Made by a program: the position numbers and the translations under genes. DNA of 58,246 bases from Clostridiales bacterium (lineage in GTDB: Bacteria > Bacillota > Clostridia > Lachnospirales > Lachnospiraceae). The notes beneath the pieces are model-generated. The model was given only the letters and a program-made list of their open reading frames with translations. It was not told where the DNA came from and made no database searches. Within the stretch, counting starts at the first letter, position 1. Each line of letters opens with the position of its first letter. The DNA lies in the NCBI GenBank assembly GCA_020859995.1, contig JAJBVE010000114.1, positions 1-58,246 on the forward strand, read 5' to 3'. This document shows, one piece after another, positions 16,790 to 25,606 of the stretch.

Positions 16790-17575
16790 ATGCTTGCATT
16801 AGAGAGACGGAACGAAATTCTCGAAAGACTGCAGACAGAGAAAAGAGTGGTTGTTTCTGAACTGAGCACCCATTACGGTGTTTCCGAAGAAACCATTCGT
16901 CGGGATCTTGATAAACTGGAAAAGGAAGGTTATGCCACGAAAAGTTACGGCGGAGCCGTAATCAACGAGAACATGAGTATTGACCTGCCTTTTAACATCC
17001 GGAAAAATCAGAACGTGCGCGGCAAGCAGATTATGGCAAGCCTGGCGGCCTCTCTTATAGAGAATGGAGATCATATTTTTCTGGATGCCAGCAGTACGGC
17101 TGTGTTTGTGGCTATGGCGCTCAAAGAATGCAAGGAGCGGTTGACCGTCCTTACGAACTCAGTCGAAGTCCTGTTGGCCTTAGCTGATACGCCTGAGTGG
17201 GAGGTGATTTCCACCGGCGGCGTGATGGATGAGAGATATCTGACCTTTTTGGGGACAGATGCGGAAAATGCTGTACGTGCTCATTACGCGGATAAAGTGC
17301 TTTTTTCGTGCAAGGCTCTCAATCGGGACAGAGGATTTATGGAATCAAAAGATTCCCTTGCCGGTATCAAAAAAGTTATGCTTTCCTCTGGCCGGCAGAG
17401 AATCCTTGTAGCGGACAGCACTAAATTTGACCGCAGTGCTTTTTCTGTTGTAAGCGATTTGCATAATGTGGATATGGTCGTGACGGATTTAAAACCTTCC
17501 GAGGAATGGATGGAGCATTTTGCACGATCAGGTGTTTCCTGTATTTTTCCGGGAAGCGAAAATCACCCCGCCTAG
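16790..17575 (+). CDS. DeoR-family transcriptional regulator of the BMC operon
   Basis: A 261-residue repressor-type protein. The N-terminal winged helix-turn-helix (residues 1-57) includes RVVVSELSTHYGVSEETIRRDL, shown here in part, and the YGGAV segment that ends it. The C-terminal sugar-phosphate-sensing domain resembles ribose phosphate isomerase and contains DASSTAVFVA and the SCKALNRDRGFME turn. DeoR members usually respond to phosphorylated sugars, so fuculose- or rhamnulose-1-phosphate, or DHAP, are plausible inducers. I chose the ATG at 16790, preceded by GGAGGG; the GTG at 16775 overlaps that site. It lies at the end of the BMC operon and probably controls it through the A/C-rich tracts. 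Confidence 0.92.
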   Translation: MLALERRNEILERLQTEKRVVVSELSTHYGVSEETIRRDLDKLEKEGYATKSYGGAVINENMSIDLPFNIRKNQNVRGKQIMASLAASLIENGDHIFLDASSTAVFVAMALKECKERLTVLTNSVEVLLALADTPEWEVISTGGVMDERYLTFLGTDAENAVRAHYADKVLFSCKALNRDRGFMESKDSLAGIKKVMLSSGRQRILVADSTKFDRSAFSVVSDLHNVDMVVTDLKPSEEWMEHFARSGVSCIFPGSENHPA

Positions 17576-17586
17576 GCGGGGTTTTA
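17566..17586 (+). terminator. Terminator overlapping the DeoR stop codon
   Basis: CCCCGCC and GGCGGGG surround the TAG stop itself and are followed by TTTTACTTTT. The stop lies in the hairpin loop, so translation to the end could affect termination. Confidence 0.8.
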
Positions 17587-17611
17587 CTTTTATTAAGATT
17601 TTTCTAAGCTC

Positions 17612-17641
17612 TGGACAGACAAACTGATGTTATGGTAGAAT
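17612..17641 (+). promoter_or_regulatory. Predicted promoter of the L,D-transpeptidase gene
   Basis: TGGACA (17612-17617), an 18-base spacer with an extended TGG, and TAGAAT (17636-17641). Confidence 0.6.
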
Positions 17642-17700
17642 AAATAAGATTTTGCAAAAACAGGAAATTCCAAAGATTTAGAGGGGAGATTGAAAACGCA

Positions 17701-20250
17701 ATGAAGAAACGATTGGTTGCATGGATTGCTGTAGTGGCTATGGCTGTTTCCACCATTGGAACCGGCAGTCAGGCTTTTGCGGCTGAGGCTTCAGATGAAA
17801 GCATTGTTGCAGTGTCAGCTGAGACCACTGAAATTACAGCGAGCGAAGAAGCTGTGGAAGCAGTGACAGAAGAGGAAACATCTGCGCAGATGGAGACAGA
17901 TCTTGCAGTGGCTGAGAATATCTCGTCTTTGACTGACACGACGGAGTCGGCAGAGACTTTCGTGACTGCGGATGATATGGCCGAAGCGGAGGAAACCGTG
18001 ACAGAGGAAGACATGACTGAAGCGGCAAAAAGTGCAGCAGGGGATGATACATCAGAAGCAGGCGCTTTGACAGTGGAAGATACAGCTGAGACAGCAACGA
18101 CTGCTGCAGCGGAATACGCGATCGAAGCGGGAGAGACTGTGACAACGGAATACATAGCCGAAGAAGAGACTCTGACCGCGGAGACCATGACAGAAGAAAC
18201 CGAGACTTCAGATCAGACAGCAGAAGTGACTGTGGAATCGGATCTTGTGTCTGGTGCGGACAATTTATCTGAATCGGACATTGTTATAGAAAGTGATGCT
18301 GTGGCAGAAGATACGGAGGCTACAGCAGAGAGTGTCAGAGAATCAGAAGAGACCGCTGCGTCTGTACGGGAGACGATCGTCGAGAATTCTGGTATTTCGC
18401 TCGCGGCTGAGCTTACAGAAGATTCGGATATCTCTCTGGCCGCGGAAACAGATAATGAGAGCGTGACAGAATCAGAGACCGAGACTGAGAAAGTATTACA
18501 GGGATTGGTGACGATCGACGGTTTCCTGTATTACTATGATAATGGCGTGATGCAGACTGGCTGGAAGACAGTTGGAAGCAAGACCTATTATTTTTATAAG
18601 TCAAAGAAGACAACTTCGTCAGGCAGTACGATTCCGAAGGGGGCGGCTGTAACTGATACGGTGGTAAAGATTGGTGATTATCGGTATTATTTTAATACAA
18701 AAAGCGTGATGCAGACTGGCTGGCAGACAATTGATGGTAAGACTTACTATTTCTATAAGTCAGAGAAGACATCCTCAGACGGCAGCGTGATTCCCAAAGG
18801 ATCGGCCGCAACCGATTTTGTCAAGATTAGCGGCAGCTGGTACTACTTTAATGCCAGCGGCGCGATGAAGACCGGGTTAATTAAGCTCGACAGTTATCGA
18901 TATTACCTCAATACCGACGGCGTTCTGCAGACTGGCTGGCAAACGATCAATGGTAAGACTTATTATTTCTACAAGTCAGAGAAGACCTCTTCGAGTGGGG
19001 ACACGATTTCCAGAGGATCGGCCGCGACCGGTCTGGTCAAGTTCAGCGGCTACTGGTATTACTTTAATAAAAGCGGAGAGCTGCAGACGGGTTGGCAGAA
19101 GGTAAATGGGAAAAACTACTATTTTTACAAATCCAGAAAGACTTCTTCAGATGGAGACACGATTTCTAAAGGAGCAGCCGCGATCGGTCTGGTCAAAATC
19201 AGTGGCGACCGGTATTATTTTAATGACAGTGGAGTGATGCAGACTGGCTGGCAGAAGGTAGATGGTAGGACATACTATTTCTACAAATCTGAGAAAACCT
19301 CTGCAAGCGGCGAAACAATCTCCAAGGGAGCGGCCGCGACTGGTCTGGTTAAGATCAGTGGCGATCGATACTATTTTAATGGCAGCGGAGTGATGCAGAC
19401 CGGCTGGAAAACAATCGACGGATACAAGTATTACTTCTATAAATCAGCAAAGACTTCTTCATCAGGTGATACGATCCGAAAGGGAGCTGCTGTGACCGGC
19501 CTGAAGAAAATTGGCAGTTATCGCTATTACTTTAGCAGCACTGGCAAGATGCAGACTGGCTGGCAGACCATTAATGGTTACAAGTATTATTTCAGCACGA
19601 CAGGCAGCGGAGAACAGAAGGGGGCTGCCCTGACCGGTTGGCAGACGATCAGCGGAAATAAGTATTACTTTTCATCCAGCGGTAAAATGCAGACTGGCTG
19701 GGTGACTGTCAGCGGGTCAAGCTATTATTTTAACAGCTCAGGTGTGCTGCAGACCGGAGGAATCGTAGGCTCTTCATCGGAAGGCTATGGCACAGTGGAC
19801 AGCACGGGTAAAAAGACTGGCAGCGTAGATGCCGGAGCGGTTGCTATGCTGAATAAGGCACAGTCATTTTCCAGCAGCACGAAATGGCTGATTCTGGTCA
19901 ACTCTACGACAAACAAGGTGGGTATATTCTACGGTTCGTACGGGAACTGGACCCTCAAGTATTATTGGACCTGCGCGACAGGCAAGGCTTCCTCGCCGAC
20001 GGTGAAGGGATCCTATACGGTTACCGGAAGGGGCATTTCCTTCGGCTCGTCTTATACATGCTGGTATTACACGCAGTTTTATGGAAATTATCTGTTCCAT
20101 TCCATCCTTTATCAGCCGGGCAGCATGACACAGGTACAGGAGAGCGGTCTTGGAACGAATGCTTCTCATGGCTGTGTGCGCCTCTCTCTGGAGCATGCAA
20201 AGTGGATTTACAATAATATTCCGAACGGAACAAAGGTGTACAGTTACTGA
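17701..20250 (+). CDS. Secreted L,D-transpeptidase with acidic stalk and cell-wall-binding repeats
   Basis: An 849-residue exported protein. A signal peptide (1-28, cut after QAFA) is followed by about 230 residues of low-complexity Glu/Thr/Ala/Ser sequence with almost no Lys or aromatics. Then come about nine aromatic repeats of the choline/glucan-binding type (units with KTYYFYKS, YRYYF and MQTGW, residues about 265-690), often spaced by a conserved S(S/D)GDTI(S/R)KG insert. The C-terminal YkuD domain (about 700-849) has the catalytic SHGCVRLSLEHA motif. The enzyme would form 3-3 peptidoglycan cross-links, or attach proteins, at the cell surface. It has its own promoter and terminator, so it is not part of the sugar operons beside it. 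Confidence 0.93.
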   Translation: MKKRLVAWIAVVAMAVSTIGTGSQAFAAEASDESIVAVSAETTEITASEEAVEAVTEEETSAQMETDLAVAENISSLTDTTESAETFVTADDMAEAEETVTEEDMTEAAKSAAGDDTSEAGALTVEDTAETATTAAAEYAIEAGETVTTEYIAEEETLTAETMTEETETSDQTAEVTVESDLVSGADNLSESDIVIESDAVAEDTEATAESVRESEETAASVRETIVENSGISLAAELTEDSDISLAAETDNESVTESETETEKVLQGLVTIDGFLYYYDNGVMQTGWKTVGSKTYYFYKSKKTTSSGSTIPKGAAVTDTVVKIGDYRYYFNTKSVMQTGWQTIDGKTYYFYKSEKTSSDGSVIPKGSAATDFVKISGSWYYFNASGAMKTGLIKLDSYRYYLNTDGVLQTGWQTINGKTYYFYKSEKTSSSGDTISRGSAATGLVKFSGYWYYFNKSGELQTGWQKVNGKNYYFYKSRKTSSDGDTISKGAAAIGLVKISGDRYYFNDSGVMQTGWQKVDGRTYYFYKSEKTSASGETISKGAAATGLVKISGDRYYFNGSGVMQTGWKTIDGYKYYFYKSAKTSSSGDTIRKGAAVTGLKKIGSYRYYFSSTGKMQTGWQTINGYKYYFSTTGSGEQKGAALTGWQTISGNKYYFSSSGKMQTGWVTVSGSSYYFNSSGVLQTGGIVGSSSEGYGTVDSTGKKTGSVDAGAVAMLNKAQSFSSSTKWLILVNSTTNKVGIFYGSYGNWTLKYYWTCATGKASSPTVKGSYTVTGRGISFGSSYTCWYYTQFYGNYLFHSILYQPGSMTQVQESGLGTNASHGCVRLSLEHAKWIYNNIPNGTKVYSY

Positions 20251-20288
20251 TCATAGATACACTGATATAAATAGAAAAACAAATACAT

Positions 20289-20350
20289 AGCTGCATGGTT
20301 CTTTTCTGCACGTTCTATACGCAGAAAGGCTGCCATGCAGCTTTTGCTAT
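20289..20350 (+). terminator. Long-stem terminator after the L,D-transpeptidase gene
   Basis: AGCTGCATGG pairs with CCATGCAGCT and an inner CTTTTCTGC pairs with GCAGAAAG; TTTTGCTATTTT follows. Confidence 0.8.
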
Positions 20351-20390
20351 TTTAGAAAATATTTTACGTGCATTTAGGAAAAGAATGGTG

Positions 20391-20396
20391 TATAAT
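20391..20396 (+). promoter_or_regulatory. -10 element of the fucI promoter
   Basis: A perfect TATAAT, preceded directly by TG, lies 75 bases before the fucI start. No good -35 box is at the right distance, which suggests an activator-dependent promoter. Confidence 0.45.
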
Positions 20397-20470
20397 TGCC
20401 ACAGCGAATGGATTTCTCAAGGAAAAACGTTGGCAAAAACGTACATATTAATTTCATGGAGGGAAAGATA

Positions 20471-22273
20471 ATGGCAAAAAGCAGACTGATCGGCGAATAT
20501 CCGGTGATCGGTATTCGCCCGACGATTGACGGACGGCGCGGGAAATTAAAGGTTCGTGAGTCTCTGGAAGAGCAGACGATGAACATGGCGAAATCCGCCG
20601 CGAAATTATTTGAGGAAAACCTGAAGTATTCCAACGGTGAGCCGGTAAAGGTAGTGATTGCTGATACGACGATCGGCCGTGTAGCTGAGGCAGCTGCCTG
20701 CCAGGCGAAGTTTGAGAAGGAGGGCGTGGCGATCACGCTGACCGTGACTCCGTGCTGGTGCTATGGCTCAGAGACAATGGATATGGACCGGAACACGATC
20801 AAGGCTGTCTGGGGATTCAACGGTACCGAGAGACCGGGCGCTGTTTATCTGGCTTCCGTACTTGCTACCCATGCACAGAAGGGACTTCCTGCATTTGGCA
20901 TTTATGGCCATGAGGTCTGCGAGGCGGACGACACCTCCATCCCGGCAGACGTTGAGGAGAAGCTGCTCCGTTTTGGCCGTGCGGCAGTCGCGGTAGCTAC
21001 CATGCGTGGAAAATCCTATCTGCAGATTGGTTCTGTGACGATGGGTATCGGCGGTTCCATCATGGATCAGGATTTCATCGAGTCTTACCTCGGCATGCGT
21101 GTGGAGTCGATCGATGAGGTCGAGATCATCCGCCGGATGTCTGAGAATATTTATGACGAAGAAGAATTCCAGAAGGCACTGAAATGGACAAAAGAGAATT
21201 GTCCGGAAGGCTTTGACAAGAATCCGGAGTTTATCCAGAAGTCCCCGGAGCAGAAGGAAAAGGACTGGGAGTTCGTTGTCAAGATGATGTGCATCATCAA
21301 GGATCTCTACAATGGCAACCCGAACCTTCCGGAGGGCTGTGAGGAAGAGGCTGTCGGTCACAACGCGATCGTGGGCGGATTCCAGGGACAGAGACAGTGG
21401 ACCGATTTCTATCCGAACTGCGACTTCCCGGAGGCAATGCTGAACACCTCCTTCGACTGGAATGGTCCGCGTGAGACCTATGTACTGGCGACAGAGAATG
21501 ATGCGTTGAATGGTATTGGCATGCTGTTTATGAAGCTTCTGACGAACCGTGCGCAGATGTTCGCGGATGTCCGCACCTACTGGAGCGCAGACGCATGCAA
21601 GCGCGCGACCGGCTATGAGATCACCGGCAAAGCGAAAGAGGCAGATGGTTTTATCCATCTGATCAATTCCGGCGCCTGCTGTCTGGATGCCTGCGGCGAG
21701 GTGAAGGATGAAAACGGCAATGGCGTGATCAAGCCATGGTATGACATGACCGAAGAGGATATGCAGGCCTGCCTGAAGGCAACCACCTGGAACGCAGCTG
21801 ATAACGGCTATTTCCGCGGCGGCGGCTATTCCTCCCGTTTCCTGACCAGAGCAGAGATGCCGGCAACCATGATTCGTCTGAATCTGGTAAAGGGACTTGG
21901 CCCGGTGCTGCAGATAGCAGAGGGCTGGACGGTCAATCTTCCGGACGAGGTTTCTGATATTCTCTGGAAGAGAACGGATTATACATGGCCGTGCACCTGG
22001 TTTACTCCGAGATGCGATGGCAAGGAAGGCTCGCCGTTCAAGAGCGCGTATGATGTGATGAACAACTGGGGCGCTAACCATGGCGCAATCAGTTACGGCC
22101 ACATCGGCGCGGATCTGATCACCATGTGCTCGATGCTGCGTATTCCGGTATGCATGCACAATGTTCCGGAAGAAAAGATTTTCCGCCCGGCAGCGTGGAA
22201 TGCGTTTGGCATGGATAAGGAAGGCGCAGATTATCGTGCGTGCAAGAACTTTGGACCGTTCTATAAGAAATAA
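20471..22273 (+). CDS. fucI: L-fucose isomerase
   Basis: It converts L-fucose to L-fuculose in the cytoplasm with a divalent metal. The 600-residue length fits the family (about 590). Recognisable parts are the N-terminal [31 protein letters not shown], the [17 protein letters not shown] stretch, and a C-terminal part with [14 protein letters not shown] and [19 protein letters not shown]. The ATG at 20471 follows GGAGGG; the frame is open to 20396 but that part has no ribosome site. It is a single-gene unit with its own promoter and terminator, and the mutarotase fucU lies convergent to it. No typical fuculokinase gene lies beside it. Confidence 0.97.
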   Translation: MAKSRLIGEYPVIGIRPTIDGRRGKLKVRESLEEQTMNMAKSAAKLFEENLKYSNGEPVKVVIADTTIGRVAEAAACQAKFEKEGVAITLTVTPCWCYGSETMDMDRNTIKAVWGFNGTERPGAVYLASVLATHAQKGLPAFGIYGHEVCEADDTSIPADVEEKLLRFGRAAVAVATMRGKSYLQIGSVTMGIGGSIMDQDFIESYLGMRVESIDEVEIIRRMSENIYDEEEFQKALKWTKENCPEGFDKNPEFIQKSPEQKEKDWEFVVKMMCIIKDLYNGNPNLPEGCEEEAVGHNAIVGGFQGQRQWTDFYPNCDFPEAMLNTSFDWNGPRETYVLATENDALNGIGMLFMKLLTNRAQMFADVRTYWSADACKRATGYEITGKAKEADGFIHLINSGACCLDACGEVKDENGNGVIKPWYDMTEEDMQACLKATTWNAADNGYFRGGGYSSRFLTRAEMPATMIRLNLVKGLGPVLQIAEGWTVNLPDEVSDILWKRTDYTWPCTWFTPRCDGKEGSPFKSAYDVMNNWGANHGAISYGHIGADLITMCSMLRIPVCMHNVPEEKIFRPAAWNAFGMDKEGADYRACKNFGPFYKK

Positions 22274-22299
22274 TGAAGTGATGGAAAGATAAGACAAGA

Positions 22300-22350
22300 A
22301 AAAGCTTCGGCAGAGTACGACTGGGATGGTACGATGATGCCGGAGCTTTT
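22300..22350 (+). terminator. Terminator of fucI
   Basis: AAAGCTTCGGCA and TGCCGGAGCTTT form an imperfect 12-bp stem with a T tail. Confidence 0.75.
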
Positions 22351-22528
22351 CATGTTCTATACATAGAATTTTTAATATGCATAGATTTTTTAATATACAT
22401 GGAATTTTTCTATGTATGGAATTGTTATAGCGCTTTGCTGTTTTCCCGCTCTAATTGTGCACATCTCTCGCTTAATCATGGACGGGAGTGAAGCACACTT
22501 TCCTTTTCAACCCTGGGTGGGAAGCAGC

Positions 22529-22984
22529 TTAATGGATCACAACGCCCTTACGCAGAATCAGATTCGCGTAGATAGCGGTTTCACCAGTCATGATAACGAC
22601 TCTGGATTTCGCGCGGGTTTTCTTGTAGAAATCCCACTTATTGATCTCTTCAAAGCAGGCAGCGCCGCGCTTGTCATATTTGGCGACGATTTCTTTATAG
22701 GTGTCCCAGATCGGCGTCTTGGCGTCGTCGCCCGGTTCAACAGCCATGAGCGTGCAGGGCGGAACCATTACGCCGTTCTCATCCGGATAGGTATCCAGCG
22801 GAAAAACCTGCAGGATTGCGTCGAGGATCTCCGGCACGCCGTGACCGTCCATACGAATGACTTCAGTGCCGAAAGAATGTCCCGGAAAGTTGCCGTCTCC
22901 GATGGTCAGCTCGTCCGTGTGCCCCATTTCACAGAGCACTTTTAACAGTTCGGGGGATAAAATGGGTGGTATTCCCTTTAACAT
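22529..22984 (-). CDS. fucU: L-fucose mutarotase (RbsD/FucU family)
   Basis: A 151-residue cytoplasmic enzyme that interconverts alpha- and beta-L-fucose so the isomerase receives the right anomer. Family features are the start MLKGIPPILSPELLKVLCEMGHTDEL with its catalytic histidine (quoted here in full only to residue 20: MLKGIPPILSPELLKVLCEM), then NFPGHSFG, and the C-terminal ETAIYANLILRKGV. I chose the inner ATG at 22984 because AGGAG lies just upstream; 12 further codons are open but unlike the family. It converges with fucI, so the two are separate transcripts. Confidence 0.95.
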   Translation of the reverse strand: MLKGIPPILSPELLKVLCEMGHTDELTIGDGNFPGHSFGTEVIRMDGHGVPEILDAILQVFPLDTYPDENGVMVPPCTLMAVEPGDDAKTPIWDTYKEIVAKYDKRGAACFEEINKWDFYKKTRAKSRVVIMTGETAIYANLILRKGVVIH

Positions 22985-23703
22985 AAATGTTCTCCTTTCT
23001 TGAGCAGAATGCGTATGCACTTATATGAGATATCAATCATAAATCACACGCCTTGTTTTTGTTAATAGTAATACATGGAAATTCCAATGTCAATGAAAAA
23101 AACCTGTACATCCTGCGGATTAAAATGTTTAAGGCAATGCTTCGTCATCTCATGATCTGAAAAAGGATAAGCTGACGGAAGTGCAAGCTATGTCATAAGG
23201 GGGACCGGCTTGCCGGTGGATACCTTATGGCTCCGGCTACTTGGCTCGTTGCTTCGCGGGAATAAAGATCAAGTATAGAGGGGAGGACTGTCACAAGGAA
23301 TTTCTTGACAAATCTGACCATGGGTCGTAAGATAATTTTAACAAAACAGGTACGTTTCGGTTTTTGAAAAATAGACAATATAGCTATATGGGAAGAGGGA
23401 ATTCGCAGGGCGGCTACGATGATGGAACTTGAAAAACGGACTCGGGCTTGCCGTGCTTTCCTCTTATTTTATAATGAAAGAGAAAATGCTATTGCCCTTG
23501 CGGCATACTTTGTGTTTTCTGCTTCGCGCCGGTCGTTGTCTGAATGTCCCGAATCTCTTTTAAATCGGGGCCTGTAACGTTGTGCTATCGGCGCGCGGCA
23601 ATGTAGTAAAGTAAAATGACTAACGTCGTTTATTATATATTTTGAAAAAGCGCGGAAGAAAAACTGCGTCAGATTTGAATTGTTGAAGAAGGCAGGAACA
23701 GAT
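22985..23703. other. Long intergenic region, one strong hairpin
   Basis: About 720 bases without a convincing gene between divergent fucU and the response regulator. A compound hairpin at 23195-23228 pairs ATAAGG with CCTTAT around CCGGC/GCCGG. A run of further GC-rich short repeats (GGCTCCGGCTAC, GTTGCTTCGCGGG) follows, similar in style to the hairpin-mosaic repeats elsewhere. The 3' end is AT-rich and holds the likely promoter of the response regulator. A 52-codon frame (23419-23577) has no ribosome site. Confidence 0.5.
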
Positions 23704-25446
23704 ATGTATCAGGTACTACTGGTGGATGATGAAATTTTGGTGCGAGATGCCATACGGGAAAATATAGACTGGGAGGGACTTGGCTTTACACTCTCTGGTG
23801 ACTGCCAGAATGGAAAGGAAGCCATTGAGTTTGTGAATGAGCACCCGATTCAGGTCGTCCTCACAGATATCAATATGCCCTATGTGGACGGAATTGAACT
23901 GAGCAAGTATTTGTATGAGAATTATCCAGAGACGGTGATAATCATTTTCAGCGGTTTTTCGGAATTTGACTACGCGCAGAAAGCCATCCAGTATCATGTG
24001 TCGGAATATTTATTAAAACCGGTCACGGCGAAAGAGCTTTCAGAGGTGCTTCGGCGCACCCGCAAGAAACTGGACGAGACACAGAAGCAGGAGCGAAAGC
24101 TTGAAAAGCTGACCAGTACCTATAAGGAATACCAGAAAAACGCCGCTTTGATTCAATCCGCAGCGCTGAGTAATTTTGTGATGCATAGCCGTGAACCTGT
24201 GGAGAGTCTTCGTGAATTGGAGGAGATGGGGATTACGTTCCAGAGTGAATACTACCGGGTAGCTGCGCTGGACATTGATCTCTATTCGGATTTGTATGAG
24301 GCAGACCTGGAAAAACAAAAAGAGAGCGCACTGATGGCATTTGTTGTGTTTAACATCAGTGAAGAGCTCCTTAAGCAGGAACGCCTGGGATACGCCTATC
24401 AGGATGGAAACCAACGGATTCAGCTGCTTCTTAAGAGTGAGAGGTTCGAACAATCCGGAAATAGAAACAGCCTTCGGAGCGAATTTCTCTGCGCTTCTAT
24501 GAAAATATGTGAAAGAATACAGCAGGAGGTATACAAGGCGCTTGGAATGACGGTTTCTGCCGGACTTGGAGTCTGTGTGGCGGACACGGATGAACTGTAC
24601 CATTCGTGGGAATCGGCCAGGGAAGCGCTCACGCGCCGTTACAGCGGCGGACCCGGGATGATTGTTGATTTGGAGAACTTAGGCTTGCAGGAAGGTGCGG
24701 TCACACAGGACTACGTACACAATTCAGAACACCGAAGCAGTATGGACGGCGCTGTAACAATGCAGGAAGAGACGGCCTCGCAGGATTATACCTTCATCCA
24801 GAACCAGCTTGCGGAGGCGGTGCGGAATCATGACAGCACCGGGGCAAATGAAGCACTTGACGCGATGGAGGAGTCCATGCGGCGGAATCTGTTGGAGAAA
24901 AACCGCGTCTGTCTGCAGCTTGCACAGCTGGTGCGCAATGTGGCGGAGATCGGTCAGGCGAGTGGTTTGGATGAGGGGCAGCTTATCCGGGAGCGGGAAG
25001 CGGTGATTGAGCGGATTACGCAGCAGAGGAGTCTGCCAAAGGCCATCTGCGCCGTGAAGGAGTACGTGGCGCAGATGCTGAAGTCGCTTGGCTCCATGAG
25101 TGATTCCAACAGCAAACGTCTCGCGATGCGGGCTGTAGACTACATAGAAAAGCATTACATGGATCCGGCGCTGGGACTGAATGAGGTCTGTAGCTATCTG
25201 GGAGTCAGTACCAGCTATTTTTCAGCTTTATTCAAGGAAACAACCGGCGAGACCTTTATGGATCTTCTGATTCGGACGCGAATACAAAAAGCGCAGGATC
25301 TGCTGGAACACACATCACTGAAAAACTATGAGATCGCAGAGCGTGTGGGGTATTCGGATCCGCATTATTTCAGCGTTGTTTTTAAGAAAATGACAGGCAG
25401 GACGCCGACGGAATACGCGAGGGAGAACCGGAAAAATGCTGACTAA
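23704..25446 (+). CDS. Response regulator with AraC-type DNA-binding domain (YesN family)
   Basis: A 580-residue regulator. The receiver domain (1-120) has the acidic pair DDE, phospho-acceptor D55 in VVLTDINMPYVDG, and the conserved K in LLKPVTAKEL. A long middle region (about 130-470) has a coiled section rich in Gln/Lys/Glu. The C-terminal AraC pair of helix-turn-helices (about 480-575) includes LGVSTSYFSALFKE and VGYSDPHYFSVVFKKM. The ATG at 23704 is preceded by AGGAAC. The gene is followed at once by a YesM-type kinase and an anchored sugar-binding protein, and then by a ribose-type ABC transporter, which it probably activates in response to the transported sugar. Confidence 0.93.
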   Translation: MYQVLLVDDEILVRDAIRENIDWEGLGFTLSGDCQNGKEAIEFVNEHPIQVVLTDINMPYVDGIELSKYLYENYPETVIIIFSGFSEFDYAQKAIQYHVSEYLLKPVTAKELSEVLRRTRKKLDETQKQERKLEKLTSTYKEYQKNAALIQSAALSNFVMHSREPVESLRELEEMGITFQSEYYRVAALDIDLYSDLYEADLEKQKESALMAFVVFNISEELLKQERLGYAYQDGNQRIQLLLKSERFEQSGNRNSLRSEFLCASMKICERIQQEVYKALGMTVSAGLGVCVADTDELYHSWESAREALTRRYSGGPGMIVDLENLGLQEGAVTQDYVHNSEHRSSMDGAVTMQEETASQDYTFIQNQLAEAVRNHDSTGANEALDAMEESMRRNLLEKNRVCLQLAQLVRNVAEIGQASGLDEGQLIREREAVIERITQQRSLPKAICAVKEYVAQMLKSLGSMSDSNSKRLAMRAVDYIEKHYMDPALGLNEVCSYLGVSTSYFSALFKETTGETFMDLLIRTRIQKAQDLLEHTSLKNYEIAERVGYSDPHYFSVVFKKMTGRTPTEYARENRKNAD

Positions 25447-25591
25447 TGAACAGGCTGGGCGGGACCATCCCTGGCATATGGGCAATGAGCAGAGCGGATA
25501 TGCAGGTATGGTACAGGCCGGGCATACAGCTGCCATGGACTATCCCAGGCATACGGACAGTGAGCAGAGCGGGCATACAGGTATGGTATAG
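25436..25591 (+). pseudogene. Upstream part of the sensor kinase reading frame, ended by an in-frame amber codon
   Basis: An ATG at 25436 overlaps the response regulator stop (25444-25446) and has GGGAGA upstream, a typical coupled start. The frame is the same as that of the sensor kinase. It reads 51 codons of Gly/His/Met/Gln-rich repeats (SGYAGMVQAGH, SGHTGMV) and then stops at TAG (25589-25591). The repeat continues past the stop as TGYTGMVQDGHMG into the kinase. In the other two copies of GGTATGGTA-CAG the codon is CAG, so TAG looks like a one-base change. The segment is either a decayed extension, an upstream coupled frame with reinitiation at 25607, or a readthrough site. Confidence 0.75.
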
Positions 25592-25606
25592 ACCGGATAT
25601 ACGGGT

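Noticed and set aside
22412-22945. Forward open frame of 177 codons opposite fucU
   Set aside because: It is antisense to fucU, which has clear catalytic motifs and a good ribosome site.
23419-23577. 52-codon frame in the gap before the response regulator (MMELEKRTRACRAF...)
   Set aside because: No ribosome site, no similarity that I recognise, and it runs through repeat-like sequence.
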